Shown here one piece after another: positions 53,014-61,963 of a DNA stretch of 64,000 nt. Position numbers and translations under genes: made by a program. The notes beneath the pieces were generated by a model, which did not search any database, was not told the origin of the DNA, and worked only from the letters and a program-made list of their open reading frames with translations. Position 1 is the first letter of the stretch. Each line of letters starts with the position of its first letter. The DNA comes from an uncultured Flavobacteriaceae bacterium (GTDB lineage Bacteria > Bacteroidota > Bacteroidia > Flavobacteriales > Flavobacteriaceae). The DNA lies in contig CALDYU010000007.1 of the NCBI GenBank assembly GCA_937944485.1, positions 1-64,000 of the forward strand, given 5' to 3'.

Positions 53014-54081
53014 ATGGGTCATAACATCAAACCAGGAGTTGCCACAGGCGACCAAGTTCAAGAAATTTTTAATTATGCAAAAGAAAAAGGATTCGCACTT
53101 CCTGCAGTAAATGTTATTGGTTCAGATACCATAAACGGTGTTTTAGAAACTGCTGCTACCTTAAATGCTCCAGTAATTATTCAATTCTCAAACGGCGGAG
53201 CTCAGTTTAATGCCGGCAAAGGATTATCGAACGAAAATCAAAATGCGGCCATTCAAGGGGCCGTGGCAGGCGCTAAACATGTTCACCAATTAGCTGAAGC
53301 TTATGGTGCCACCGTTATTTTACATACAGATCACTGCGCCAAAAAATTACTCCCATGGATTGATGGTCTCTTAGATGCGAGTGAAAAGCATCATGCTGCA
53401 ACGGGTAAATCTTTATTCAGTTCGCATATGATCGACCTTTCAGAAGAGCCTATCGAAGAAAATATTGAAATTTGTAAGGAGTATCTAAAGCGTATGGCCA
53501 AAATGGATATGACCCTAGAAATTGAGTTAGGTATTACTGGTGGTGAAGAAGATGGCGTTGATAACACTGATGTTGATGATTCTAAATTGTACACCCAACC
53601 TGAAGAAGTAGCTTATGCCTACGAAGAACTTTCAAAAGTGAGCCCCAGATTTACGGTGGCTGCCGCCTTTGGTAATGTACATGGGGTCTATAAACCTGGT
53701 AATGTAAAATTAACTCCTAAAATTTTGAAGAACTCACAAGAGTATATTTCAAAAAAATATGGTGTTGAACATAATCATATAGACTTTGTTTTTCATGGTG
53801 GTTCAGGATCTACAGTGGAAGAAATACGAGAAGGGATTAGCTATGGCGTAATTAAAATGAATATCGATACTGATTTGCAGTATGCTTTTCTTTCAGGCGT
53901 AAGAGATTATATTCAAGATAATTCTGCATATTTACAATCTCAAATTGGCAATCCAGAGGGTGCTGATGAGCCAAATAAGAAAAAATATGACCCTAGAGTT
54001 TGGTTACGTGAAGGTGAAAAGTCATTTATTGAACGCTTAAAAAAAGCTTTCGAAGATTTGAATAACGTGAATACACTTTAA
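53014..54081 (+). CDS. fbaA: Class II fructose-bisphosphate aldolase
   Basis: 355 residues from ATG 53014 ([10 protein letters not shown]). Zinc ligands and catalytic regions are visible: [38 protein letters not shown] and [13 protein letters not shown]. It cleaves fructose-1,6-bisphosphate to two triose phosphates. Class IIA type by length. accD follows in 27 bp, so the two are one transcript. Confidence 0.96.
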   Translation: MGHNIKPGVATGDQVQEIFNYAKEKGFALPAVNVIGSDTINGVLETAATLNAPVIIQFSNGGAQFNAGKGLSNENQNAAIQGAVAGAKHVHQLAEAYGATVILHTDHCAKKLLPWIDGLLDASEKHHAATGKSLFSSHMIDLSEEPIEENIEICKEYLKRMAKMDMTLEIELGITGGEEDGVDNTDVDDSKLYTQPEEVAYAYEELSKVSPRFTVAAAFGNVHGVYKPGNVKLTPKILKNSQEYISKKYGVEHNHIDFVFHGGSGSTVEEIREGISYGVIKMNIDTDLQYAFLSGVRDYIQDNSAYLQSQIGNPEGADEPNKKKYDPRVWLREGEKSFIERLKKAFEDLNNVNTL

Positions 54082-54107
54082 TACGCGAACCCCCTAACTT
54101 TTTAAAT

Positions 54108-54983
54108 ATGAGCGATATGACAGCTTGGTTTAAACGAAAAGAAAAAGGCATTCAAACGGCCACGGAGGAGAAAAAAGACACCCCTAGGGGTCTTTGGTAT
54201 AAATCTCCTACAGGTAAAATTGTTGAATCAGAAGATTTGGCGAAGAACTTTTATGTGAGCCCAGAAGATGATTACCATGTGCGTATAGGAAGTAAAGAAT
54301 ACTTTGAAATGCTCTTTGATGATAATAAGTTTAAAGAGTTGGATGAGAAACTAACTTCAAAAGATCCATTGAAATTTGAGGACACCAAAAAGTATAACGA
54401 TCGCTTAAAAGCTGCTCAAAAAAAGACAGGACTCAATGATGCTGTGAGAACAGCTATAGGTAAATCTTTAGGAAAAGACCTTACCATTGCCTGTATGGAT
54501 TTTAGCTTTATCGGAGGGTCCATGGGTAGTGTTGTCGGAGAAAAAATTGCAAGAGCTATCGATAATGCTATTAAAAAGAAAACTCCGTTTGTAATGATAT
54601 CTAAATCTGGTGGTGCACGAATGATGGAAGCTGCACTATCTTTAATGCAATTGGCAAAGACTTCTGCCAAACTCGCACAATTAGCAGAAGCAGGTTTGCC
54701 ATATATTTCGTTATGCACAGACCCAACTACGGGTGGCACAACAGCTTCATATGCCATGCTTGGCGATATTAATATCGCAGAGCCCGGTGCTTTGATAGGC
54801 TTTGCTGGTCCACGGGTTGTAAAAGAAGCCACAGGTAAAGAATTGCCTGAAGGATTTCAAACAGCAGAATTCGTTAAAGAACATGGTTTTCTTGATTTCA
54901 TTGTACATCGAAGTGATTTAAAAAAGAAAATCAACTTATATATTGATTTGATACAGAACAATCCGGTTCGAACAGCTAGTTAA
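54108..54983 (+). CDS. accD: Acetyl-CoA carboxylase carboxyltransferase beta subunit
   Basis: 291 residues (or 288 from ATG 54117, [11 protein letters not shown]). The carboxyltransferase core is clear: [51 protein letters not shown] and [11 protein letters not shown]. The N-terminal zinc ribbon that is normally Cys-x2-Cys...Cys-x2-Cys has lost all four Cys: the region reads [10 protein letters not shown]...[15 protein letters not shown]. This cysteine-free form looks typical for flavobacteria. With AccA it transfers CO2 from biotin to acetyl-CoA, the first step of fatty-acid synthesis. Cotranscribed with fbaA. Confidence 0.95.
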   Translation: MSDMTAWFKRKEKGIQTATEEKKDTPRGLWYKSPTGKIVESEDLAKNFYVSPEDDYHVRIGSKEYFEMLFDDNKFKELDEKLTSKDPLKFEDTKKYNDRLKAAQKKTGLNDAVRTAIGKSLGKDLTIACMDFSFIGGSMGSVVGEKIARAIDNAIKKKTPFVMISKSGGARMMEAALSLMQLAKTSAKLAQLAEAGLPYISLCTDPTTGGTTASYAMLGDINIAEPGALIGFAGPRVVKEATGKELPEGFQTAEFVKEHGFLDFIVHRSDLKKKINLYIDLIQNNPVRTAS

Positions 54984-55004
54984 CATTTAATACCAAATAA
55001 ACTT

Positions 55005-55043
55005 TAATCGCTATTTGTAATGAACTTTTGCAAATAGCGATTA
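55005..55043 (+). terminator. Long hairpin after accD
   Basis: Perfect 13-bp arms (55005-55017 with 55031-55043) around a 13-nt loop. No long T-run follows, so it may be a weak terminator or mRNA-end structure. Confidence 0.5.
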
Positions 55044-55064
55044 ATTATTTAAAAATGTATTTAA

Positions 55065-55571
55065 ATGAATTTTTCTTTATCCTTGTTTTCAGTTCTTTTA
55101 ATTCTTTGGATGACCTGCTGTGCTGCCGTAGACGATGAGATCGATTCAAATATGGCGATGGAAAATGAAGAAATGCTTGCAACTACCAATGGTGTAGCAC
55201 AGGTAACCCAAGTTACCGCTTCTGGTAACGAAAGTCAGTATACTTTTAAGGTTACGATTGCAAGTCCGGATTTAGGATGTCAGCAGTACGCCAATTGGTG
55301 GGAAGTCATCGATTTAGATGGAAATCTCTTATATCGACGAATTCTCGGACACAGCCATGTCGATGAACAACCTTTCACAAGATTAGGAGGACCCGTACTT
55401 ATTTCTGAAAACACGGAGGTCTATATAAGAGCTCATATGAATACCTCGAGCTATGGCACCCAAGTTTTTAGAGGTTCTGTTGCTAGTGGTTTTACTCCTG
55501 AAAACCTCGCTGCTGAATTCGCTAAAGATCTCGAAGAAGTTGACCCTTTGCCCACTGGCTGTGCCTTCTGA
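55065..55571 (+). CDS. Secreted protein of unknown function
   Basis: 168 residues with a hydrophobic leader (FSVLLILWMTCCAAVDD), possibly a lipoprotein. The mature part is beta-rich, with a Cys in DLGCQQYANWWEVIDLDGN and another in PLPTGCAF that may pair, and RRILGHSHVDEQPF. I do not recognise a family; a carbohydrate- or surface-binding sandwich is possible. Converges with the gene at 55581, 9 bp apart. Confidence 0.75.
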   Translation: MNFSLSLFSVLLILWMTCCAAVDDEIDSNMAMENEEMLATTNGVAQVTQVTASGNESQYTFKVTIASPDLGCQQYANWWEVIDLDGNLLYRRILGHSHVDEQPFTRLGGPVLISENTEVYIRAHMNTSSYGTQVFRGSVASGFTPENLAAEFAKDLEEVDPLPTGCAF

Positions 55572-55580
55572 AAAATTTTG

Positions 55581-56351
55581 TTAGCGACCCTCTAACAAGC
55601 TGTGCTCAGGGCGTTGAATTTCAAATATGCCTACAACATTTTTGCTTGTGGCATTAACTGAGCTTGGGTATTTTTGAATTTTTAAATCCTGATAGCCTTT
55701 AGAAGCAGCCAATAAATCTTCTTTCGAAATTCTAAATTCCTTTTTAAGACCATAAGTGTAGTCGTATGTATTTTGTTTTAGAAACTCAAACCCTACAGAA
55801 TCTTTAACTAGGTAATTAATCTTGTATCTAACCTTATAGGCTGAGGAGAAATGAGATTTCTCGTATTTCACAAAATGACCATTCATATCAGTCATCGCTT
55901 CTAGGGTAAGCGTTTTAAAAATGTACAAGTCATCAATCTCGGGAGACTGCACCAATTCACTTTTTAAATCAATACGGTTTCCTTTGGCTATTTTTTTATC
56001 CGCAAGATCAGTTGCCTCAGAAGCTGCCCGATACGTAAAAAGACCTAATAAGAAAATAATAGGTACGCATATTACTATTAAGCCAATATAACTCCATACC
56101 GGACTTCTGGTTTTTAAAACCTTGAGATTAAGAGCTGTTCGCATCTCAGGGGTGCTTTCTAAAAATACTTTCCCTGTTTCCTTTCTTTTAATCACTCCGT
56201 TTTTTTCAACAGGAAATATCGGAATGTAACAAAAATGAAATATCTTTTGATAGATGTTAAAGCTAAATTGATTTGCCACATCAGGTAATTCTAACTCTCG
56301 AGCGGAGAAGGACTTTACTTTCAAAGAATAAGTACCAAATCTGATGCGCAT
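55581..56351 (-). CDS. Single-pass membrane protein of unknown function
   Basis: 256 residues. An N-terminal cytoplasmic part carries FCYIPIFPVEKNGVI, a pattern known from small zinc-ribbon membrane proteins, but without cysteines. One membrane helix (YIGLIVICVPIIFLLGLFTY, about 88-108) precedes a soluble C-terminal domain with many alternating strands (FKTLTLEAMTD, YKVRYKINYLVKD). No family known to me and no catalytic motif seen. Divergent from rpsO, with a perfect palindrome in the gap. Confidence 0.72.
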   Translation of the reverse strand: MRIRFGTYSLKVKSFSARELELPDVANQFSFNIYQKIFHFCYIPIFPVEKNGVIKRKETGKVFLESTPEMRTALNLKVLKTRSPVWSYIGLIVICVPIIFLLGLFTYRAASEATDLADKKIAKGNRIDLKSELVQSPEIDDLYIFKTLTLEAMTDMNGHFVKYEKSHFSSAYKVRYKINYLVKDSVGFEFLKQNTYDYTYGLKKEFRISKEDLLAASKGYQDLKIQKYPSSVNATSKNVVGIFEIQRPEHSLLEGR

Positions 56352-56447
56352 CTACTTTTAAATTTAGTATTCAAACGTTTTAATTCATAGAAAAATTGCT
56401 TTCAGATGAGATGTCTCAGGACAAATTTTCACTGCATTTCTACCTAA

Positions 56448-56474
56448 ATTTGGCTATTTTGAAAATAGCCAAAT
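56448..56474. promoter_or_regulatory. Perfect 27-bp palindrome between divergent genes
   Basis: Arms ATTTGGCTATTTT (56448-56460) and AAAATAGCCAAAT (56462-56474) with one central base. A site for a dimeric protein, or a cruciform, between the leftward unknown gene and the rpsO promoter. Confidence 0.5.
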
Positions 56475-56533
56475 CGCAAAACAGATTTTCTACTAAAAAT
56501 AAATCATGTAGCTGTATATGAGTAAAATATTAC

Positions 56534-56541
56534 TATCTTTG
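56534..56541 (+). promoter_or_regulatory. -7 promoter box (TATCTTTG) of rpsO
   Basis: Exact TAnnTTTG match 54 bp before ATG 56596. The leader contains a 7-bp stem (56546-56552 with 56558-56564), which could serve S15 autoregulation. Confidence 0.65.
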
Positions 56542-56595
56542 CAGCCTGATTGAAAATCAATCAGATACATAATAATCATTTACAATAATATTAGC

Positions 56596-56865
56596 ATGTA
56601 CTTAACACAAAAAATCAAAGCCGACATCTTTAAAAAACATGGCGGTAAAGCAGAGAACACTGGTTCTACTGAAGGTCAGATTGCATTATTCACGCACCGT
56701 ATCAATCACCTTACGGGTCACTTGAAGAAGAACCATAAAGATTTTAACACTGAACGCTCACTTGTGAAATTAGTGGGTAAAAGAAGAAGTCTACTTGATT
56801 ATTTAAAAAAGAAAGATATTGTAAAATATCGTGAATTAATCAAAGAACTGAATATAAGAAAGTAA
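56596..56865 (+). CDS. rpsO: Ribosomal protein S15
   Basis: 89 residues, normal length. The signature HGGKAENTGSTEGQIALFTH and HRINHLTGHLKKNHKDFNTE, then LVGKRRSLLDYLKKKD. It binds 16S rRNA early in 30S assembly. A leader hairpin precedes it and a terminator follows before pnp, the usual rpsO-pnp order. Confidence 0.97.
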   Translation: MYLTQKIKADIFKKHGGKAENTGSTEGQIALFTHRINHLTGHLKKNHKDFNTERSLVKLVGKRRSLLDYLKKKDIVKYRELIKELNIRK

Positions 56866-56871
56866 TATTCG

Positions 56872-56905
56872 TAGGGGTTGAAATTTTTCAGCCCCTATTT
56901 TTTAT
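56872..56905 (+). terminator. Terminator between rpsO and pnp
   Basis: Stem of 12 pairs with one G-U (56872-56883 with 56886-56897) and a T-run. The rpsO transcript ends here or is attenuated. Confidence 0.85.
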
Positions 56906-56947
56906 GCTGAATTCATTTTGGCAACTGTTTATATAAATTTGAAAGTC

Positions 56948-57087
56948 CTCTGAATATAGAGGCAAACTAAAAGCTGCACACAGTTTTTCATTGGTCAAGT
57001 GCCTTCGCACACACAACAACACAACCTTCTGGCTTCAACAACCAGATGACCATTGTTTAACAAAATCCCGAAAATCAAAGAATCGGG
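56948..57087 (+). promoter_or_regulatory. pnp leader with three short hairpins
   Basis: Stems CCTCT/AGAGG (56948-56962), TCTGG/CCAGA (57028-57046) and CCCGA/TCGGG (57067-57087) lie between the rpsO terminator and ATG 57102. In other bacteria pnp leaders fold for autoregulation by PNPase; here only the hairpins are seen. Confidence 0.4.
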
Positions 57088-57101
57088 TAAAAATCAATTG
57101 T

Positions 57102-59300
57102 ATGATTCCAAAAGTATTTAGAGAGGTCATAGACCTCGGTGATGGTAGAGAGATTTCTATCGAAACTGGAAAGTTGGCAAAACAAGCACACGGCTCTGTT
57201 GTTGTTCAATCAGGAAAATGTATGCTATTGTGTACTGTTGTTTCAAACTACAAACAAGCAGATGTAGATTTTCTACCATTAACGGTAGACTACCGTGAAA
57301 AATTTGCCGCGGCTGGTCGCTATCCTGGTGGTTTCTTTAAAAGAGAAGCACGACCAAGCGATGGCGAGGTATTGACAATGCGTTTAGTAGATCGTGTATT
57401 ACGCCCTCTTTTCCCAAAAGATTATCATTCTGAAACTCAGGTGATGATTCAACTCATGTCGCATGACGAAGATGTCATGCCAGATGCCATGGCTGGTTTA
57501 GCCGCATCAGCAGCAATTCAATTATCTGATTTTCCTTTTGAATGCCCTATTTCTGAAGCGCGAGTGGCTCGCGTTGAAGGTCAATTCGTTATCAATCCGA
57601 CCAGAGCGCAATTAGCCGAGTCTGATATTGATATGATGATTGGTGCTTCAGCTGATTCTGTAATGATGGTAGAAGGCGAAATGGATGAGATTTCTGAAGA
57701 AGAAATGACAGAGGCGATTAAATTCGCTCATGAAGCGATTAAAGTGCAATGTGCTGCCCAAGTAAAATTGGCCGAAGCTTTCGGCAAGAAAGAAGTACGT
57801 GAATATGAAGGGGAAAGAGAAGAAGAAGATTTAGCTAAGAAAATTCATGATATGGCTTATGATAAAGTATATGCCATAGCTAAGGCGGGCTCTGCCAAGC
57901 ATGAAAGAAGCACCGCTTTTGGTGAGATAAAAGAAGAAATTAAAGCTTCTTTTTCAGAAGAGGAACAAGAAGATTTCGGCGGACTTATTTCTAAATATTA
58001 TTATAAAGCAGAAAAAGCTGCGGTTCGTGACCTTACTCTAAATGAAGGTTTACGTTTAGATGGTCGTAAGACAGATGAAATTCGCCCTATCTGGTGTGAA
58101 ATAGATTATTTACCTTCTACTCACGGTTCGGCAATCTTTACACGTGGAGAAACCCAAGCTTTGGCAACAGTAACTTTAGGTACTTCTAGAGATGCAAATA
58201 AAATAGACATGCCATCTTATGAAGGTGAAGAGAATTTCTATTTACATTACAACTTCCCTCCTTTCTCTACTGGTGAAGCAAGACCTATACGTGGTACATC
58301 ACGTAGAGAAGTAGGACACGGTAACCTAGCTCAACGTGCTTTGAAAGGTATGGTACCCGATGATTGTCCCTATACCGTACGTGTCGTTTCTGAAGTATTA
58401 GAATCAAATGGTTCTTCTTCTATGGCAACAGTTTGTTCTGGTACTATGGCGATGATGGATGCTGGGGTACAATTGAAAAAACCAGTTTCTGGTATCGCTA
58501 TGGGATTAATTTCTGATGCTGATTCCGGAAAATATGCGGTTCTTTCAGATATCTTAGGAGATGAAGATCACCTAGGAGATATGGACTTTAAAGTTACGGG
58601 TACGGCTGACGGAATTACAGCTTGTCAAATGGACATCAAAGTAAAAGGTTTGTCTTACGAAATCTTAGTAAATGCATTAAAACAAGCTAGAGATGGTCGT
58701 TTACATATCTTAGAGAAGTTAACTGATACCATTGCTGTACCAGCTGCAGATGTGAAGCCTCACTCTCCGAAAATGGTTACACGTACTATTCCTAATGAAT
58801 TTATTGGGGCGCTTATAGGACCTGGTGGAAAAGTGATTCAAGAACTTCAAAAAGAAACGGGAACTACAATCGTTATTAATGAAGATCCTGTAACAGAAGA
58901 AGGTATTGTTGAAATTTTAGGAACCGATCAAGATGGAATCGATGCCGTTCTGGCGAAAATAGATTCATTGATGTTCAAACCTGAAGTTGGTAGTGTATAT
59001 GAAGTGAAGGTAATCAAGATGTTAGATTTTGGTGCTGTAGTTGAATACCAAGATGCTCCAGGAAATGAAGTGCTATTACACGTATCTGAATTGGCATGGG
59101 AACGTACTGAAAATGTTTCTGATGTTGTGAACATGGGTGACGTATTTGATGTGAAATATTTTGGGTTAGATAAGCGTACGAGAAAAGAAAAGGTTTCTCG
59201 TAAAGCGCTTTTGCCAAAACCAGAAGGTTTTGTTGAACGACCACCGCGTAACAATGACCGACGCAGAGATAATAGAGATCGTAAACCTAGAAGAGATTAA
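57102..59300 (+). CDS. pnp: Polyribonucleotide nucleotidyltransferase (PNPase)
   Basis: 732 residues from ATG 57102 ([11 protein letters not shown]); the open frame extends 37 codons further but that part is leader. Two RNase PH cores ([25 protein letters not shown]... in the first; [20 protein letters not shown] in the second) are followed by KH ([17 protein letters not shown]) and S1 ([20 protein letters not shown]) domains, then a basic tail rich in Arg/Asp. It degrades RNA 3' to 5' by phosphorolysis. A strong terminator follows. Confidence 0.97.
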   Translation: MIPKVFREVIDLGDGREISIETGKLAKQAHGSVVVQSGKCMLLCTVVSNYKQADVDFLPLTVDYREKFAAAGRYPGGFFKREARPSDGEVLTMRLVDRVLRPLFPKDYHSETQVMIQLMSHDEDVMPDAMAGLAASAAIQLSDFPFECPISEARVARVEGQFVINPTRAQLAESDIDMMIGASADSVMMVEGEMDEISEEEMTEAIKFAHEAIKVQCAAQVKLAEAFGKKEVREYEGEREEEDLAKKIHDMAYDKVYAIAKAGSAKHERSTAFGEIKEEIKASFSEEEQEDFGGLISKYYYKAEKAAVRDLTLNEGLRLDGRKTDEIRPIWCEIDYLPSTHGSAIFTRGETQALATVTLGTSRDANKIDMPSYEGEENFYLHYNFPPFSTGEARPIRGTSRREVGHGNLAQRALKGMVPDDCPYTVRVVSEVLESNGSSSMATVCSGTMAMMDAGVQLKKPVSGIAMGLISDADSGKYAVLSDILGDEDHLGDMDFKVTGTADGITACQMDIKVKGLSYEILVNALKQARDGRLHILEKLTDTIAVPAADVKPHSPKMVTRTIPNEFIGALIGPGGKVIQELQKETGTTIVINEDPVTEEGIVEILGTDQDGIDAVLAKIDSLMFKPEVGSVYEVKVIKMLDFGAVVEYQDAPGNEVLLHVSELAWERTENVSDVVNMGDVFDVKYFGLDKRTRKEKVSRKALLPKPEGFVERPPRNNDRRRDNRDRKPRRD

Positions 59301-59324
59301 GTTTCTTTTTTAGAGCATATATCT

Positions 59325-59361
59325 AAAGCCCCATCGCGACATAGCAGATGGGGCTTTTTTT
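59325..59361 (+). terminator. Intrinsic terminator after pnp
   Basis: Perfect 11-bp stem AAAGCCCCATC / GATGGGGCTTT (59325-59335 with 59347-59357), then T-run. Confidence 0.92.
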
Positions 59362-59470
59362 ATGCACTTTAACCGAAAAATGAACTTTTTTCTATGCTTT
59401 TGTAACATTTTAAAGATTTGTACGTATAAGTATATGCAGTCTATTTGATTTATAAATTTAATCCCCGAAA

Positions 59471-60334
59471 ATGAGACAGCTTAAGATTACAAAACAGGTC
59501 ACTAATAGAGAGACCGCATCTTTGGACAAGTACTTGCAAGAAATCGGCAAGGTTGACTTGATTACCGCTGATGAAGAAGTAGAATTGGCTCAACGTATCA
59601 AGGCAGGCGACCAGATCGCTCTTGAAAAACTAACAAAAGCCAATCTTCGATTCGTGGTATCGGTTGCAAAGCAGTACCAAAACCAAGGCCTTACGCTGCC
59701 TGACTTAATCAATGAAGGAAACTTAGGATTGATTAAAGCGGCACAACGATTTGATGAAACCCGTGGTTTCAAATTTATCTCTTACGCAGTATGGTGGATT
59801 CGTCAATCTATCTTACAAGCCTTAGCAGAACAATCTCGTATTGTTCGTTTACCATTGAACAAAATTGGTTCAATCAACAAGATCAACAAAACTTTTGCTT
59901 TCTTAGAGCAAGCGCATGAACGTATGCCTTCGCCTGAAGAAATTGCAAAAGAATTAGATATGACAGTTGAAGACGTAAAACAATCATTAAAAAATTCAGG
60001 ACGTCACGTCTCAATGGATGCTCCATTGATACAAGGCGAAGATTCAAACCTATACGATGTACTTCGTAGTGGAGAATCTCCAAATCCGGACAAAGAATTA
60101 CTTCATGAATCTTTACGTACAGAAATTGAGCGTGCTTTAGAAACTTTAACTCCTAGAGAAGCTGATGTTATTCGCCTTTACTTTGGTTTGGCCGGGCAAC
60201 ACTCAATGACTTTGGAAGAAATTGGCGAAACATTCGACTTAACTCGAGAAAGAGTGCGTCAAATTAAAGAAAAAGCGATTCGCAGATTAAAACACACTTC
60301 AAGAAGTAAAATCTTGAAGACCTATTTAGGATAG
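59471..60334 (+). CDS. rpoD: Primary sigma factor RpoD (Bacteroidota type)
   Basis: 287 residues. Regions 1.2 to 4.2 are present: [51 protein letters not shown] and [20 protein letters not shown]. Region 1.1 and the long non-conserved insert of E. coli RpoD are missing, the normal state for the short primary sigma factor of this phylum. It directs RNA polymerase to -33 TTG / -7 TAnnTTTG promoters, as seen throughout this window. Confidence 0.96.
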   Translation: MRQLKITKQVTNRETASLDKYLQEIGKVDLITADEEVELAQRIKAGDQIALEKLTKANLRFVVSVAKQYQNQGLTLPDLINEGNLGLIKAAQRFDETRGFKFISYAVWWIRQSILQALAEQSRIVRLPLNKIGSINKINKTFAFLEQAHERMPSPEEIAKELDMTVEDVKQSLKNSGRHVSMDAPLIQGEDSNLYDVLRSGESPNPDKELLHESLRTEIERALETLTPREADVIRLYFGLAGQHSMTLEEIGETFDLTRERVRQIKEKAIRRLKHTSRSKILKTYLG

Positions 60335-60371
60335 GTAAATTAGGCGATATATTCGTTAAAATAACCTTAAA

Positions 60372-60402
60372 TTGGAATTTTGGCATATATATTGTAATTT
60401 TG
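60372..60402 (+). promoter_or_regulatory. Promoter with -33 TTG and -7 TAATTTTG
   Basis: TTG at 60372-60374, 20-bp spacer, TAATTTTG at 60395-60402. It is the only site here with both elements at proper spacing; it precedes no ORF but a hairpin and a terminator. Confidence 0.55.
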
Positions 60403-60407
60403 ACAGT

Positions 60408-60477
60408 AACAACAGTTTATCATGACTGTTCGTTTTTTGATTGATGAATAAACTCCGGCTGATTACCGGAGTTTTTT
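60408..60477 (+). ncRNA. Candidate small RNA downstream of rpoD
   Basis: From the likely start near 60408, a hairpin AACAGT / ACTGTT (60411-60416 with 60425-60430) precedes a T-run and is followed by the rho-independent terminator AACTCCGG / CCGGAGTT (60451-60458 with 60466-60473) with its T-run. About 70 nt with no ORF. Alternatively the last hairpin is only the terminator of rpoD. Confidence 0.4.
60451..60477 (+). terminator. Intrinsic terminator downstream of rpoD
   Basis: Perfect 8-bp stem with a 7-nt loop and a T-run. Confidence 0.88.
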
Positions 60478-60512
60478 CATTTAATAACTTTCTATAAAAC
60501 CGTTACTATTTG

Positions 60513-60520
60513 TAATTTTG
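60513..60520 (+). promoter_or_regulatory. -7 promoter box (TAATTTTG) of VF530-trmL
   Basis: Exact TAnnTTTG match 11 bp before the first possible ATG (60531). Confidence 0.55.
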
Positions 60521-60530
60521 AAATTGCCTA

Positions 60531-60788
60531 ATGTCAATAGGCATCGTGAAAAAGAATGTTATGAAAAATGAAAAGGAACAACCTAACAATCCGCTTCACG
60601 GTGTAAAACTGGTTGACATATTAGAATATCTATCTCAAAACTATAGCTGGGAAGATCTCGCAGGTCAAGTTGATATTCGTTGTTTTAAAAATAATCCATC
60701 CATAAAATCAAGCCTCAAGTTCTTACGAAAAACACCTTGGGCAAGAGAGAAAGTAGAACATTTATACCTGCAATCTATCAAAAACTAA
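60531..60788 (+). CDS. VF530 family DNA-binding protein (DUF2132)
   Basis: 85 residues from ATG 60531, or 75 from ATG 60561 (MKNEKEQ), which may be the true start. The signature [15 protein letters not shown] and [20 protein letters not shown] are the family marks. VF530-type proteins form a helix-turn-helix-like DNA-binding fold; no regulon is known. The stop TAA overlaps the ATG of trmL (TAATG), so translation is coupled. Confidence 0.92.
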   Translation: MSIGIVKKNVMKNEKEQPNNPLHGVKLVDILEYLSQNYSWEDLAGQVDIRCFKNNPSIKSSLKFLRKTPWAREKVEHLYLQSIKN

Positions 60789-61237
60789 TGGCCTTTAATA
60801 TTGTTCTTATCGAACCTGAAATACCAAATAATACAGGAAACATAGGGCGACTTGCTTTAGCCACTGGGTCGCACTTACATTTAGTAAAACCATTTGGTTT
60901 TGAATTAAACGACAAACGACTAAAACGAGCTGGTTTAGATTACTGGCAACACCTTGGCGTAACGATTTATGAGAGTGCAGATGATTTCTTTAAACAACAC
61001 AAAGACAAGCCAATAGCTTTTTTTTCAAGCCATGCAAAAAAACTTTTCTGGGAAATCAATTACGTCAATGACCTTTTTCTAATCTTTGGTAAGGAATCAG
61101 TTGGTTTATCGCATACTATTGTTAAAAACAATCAAGACCGCCTGTACAAAATTCCCTTGTACAGCGAACATATTCGCAGTCTAAACTTGGCCAACGCAGT
61201 CAGCGTAGTAACCTACGAAGGACTCAAGCATATTTGA
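60788..61237 (+). CDS. trmL: tRNA (cytidine/uridine-2'-O-)-methyltransferase TrmL
   Basis: 149 residues from ATG 60788. SPOUT fold: FNIVLIEPEIPNNTGNIGRLA at the start, PFGFELNDKRLKRAGLDYW, LFLIFGKESVGL and RSLNLANAVSVVTYE. It methylates the wobble ribose at position 34 of leucine tRNAs. Its start overlaps the VF530 stop by 1 nt. Confidence 0.94.
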   Translation: MAFNIVLIEPEIPNNTGNIGRLALATGSHLHLVKPFGFELNDKRLKRAGLDYWQHLGVTIYESADDFFKQHKDKPIAFFSSHAKKLFWEINYVNDLFLIFGKESVGLSHTIVKNNQDRLYKIPLYSEHIRSLNLANAVSVVTYEGLKHI

Positions 61238-61303
61238 CACACCACAATTACCTTGTTTATAGTTTTACTACTTTTATAGAAACCTAGTTTCTATTAACCA
61301 ACA

Positions 61304-61957
61304 ATGTATAAAAGACATATACCTAGTCTTTGGTCTGGCCAATGGTTTCATTTCATGGCCTTGGCGGTACTTTTAATTTCAATTTGGTACTTATGGGATA
61401 AAATAGGAAGGCCATTTCCTTTTTTATTTTGGTTGACTATCAGCTTTGCAATAGTTCACCAAGTATTTGTTTGGATTGCATGGCGTTTCGAACTAAAATC
61501 ACAAACCATTAGTAAAAACATAGGATTCAAGACATATCTCATTATATTTTTTATATTATTTATTGGAAGGTTCATAGCCCTTCTTCTATTAATTCAAGTC
61601 GATTATGGAAGTCTTCTATTGGATAACCCAATTCGAATTATACTATCAGTTATTATTCTAATTCCAGCTGTTTATACCTTGTATAGTGTCAAAAAATATT
61701 TTGGTCTTAAAAGAGCGGCAGGGGCAGATCATTTTGAAAAAATCTATCAAAAAATGCCGCTAATTAAAAAAGGTATGTTCAAATATTCAAGTAACAGTAT
61801 GTATGTTTTTGGGTTTTTAATTTTCTGGGGATTAGCCATTGCTTTTGCTTCAAAAGCCGCGCTTTTGGCAAGTGCATTTTCACACGCTTATATTTGGGTA
61901 CACTATTATGCAACTGAAAAACCAGATATGGACTATTTATACTATGCAAATAATTGA
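61304..61957 (+). CDS. Integral membrane methyltransferase (ICMT/PEMT-like fold)
   Basis: 217 residues with four to five membrane helices. The C-terminal segment (FKYSSNSMYVFGFLIFWGLA, SHAYIWVHYYATEKPDMDYLY) resembles the SAM-binding end of isoprenylcysteine/phospholipid methyltransferases, with the conserved E near the end. The substrate, a lipid or a small molecule, is unknown. 6 bp before the soluble methyltransferase gene, so the two are cotranscribed. Confidence 0.8.
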   Translation: MYKRHIPSLWSGQWFHFMALAVLLISIWYLWDKIGRPFPFLFWLTISFAIVHQVFVWIAWRFELKSQTISKNIGFKTYLIIFFILFIGRFIALLLLIQVDYGSLLLDNPIRIILSVIILIPAVYTLYSVKKYFGLKRAAGADHFEKIYQKMPLIKKGMFKYSSNSMYVFGFLIFWGLAIAFASKAALLASAFSHAYIWVHYYATEKPDMDYLYYANN

Positions 61958-61963
61958 CTAATA

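Noticed and set aside
55005..55043. Riboswitch between accD and the unknown secreted gene
   Set aside because: A single long hairpin with no recognisable aptamer; better read as an mRNA end structure.
56991..57101. N-terminal extension of pnp (37 codons)
   Set aside because: The conserved PNPase start is at ATG 57102; the upstream part reads through leader hairpins and has no family similarity.
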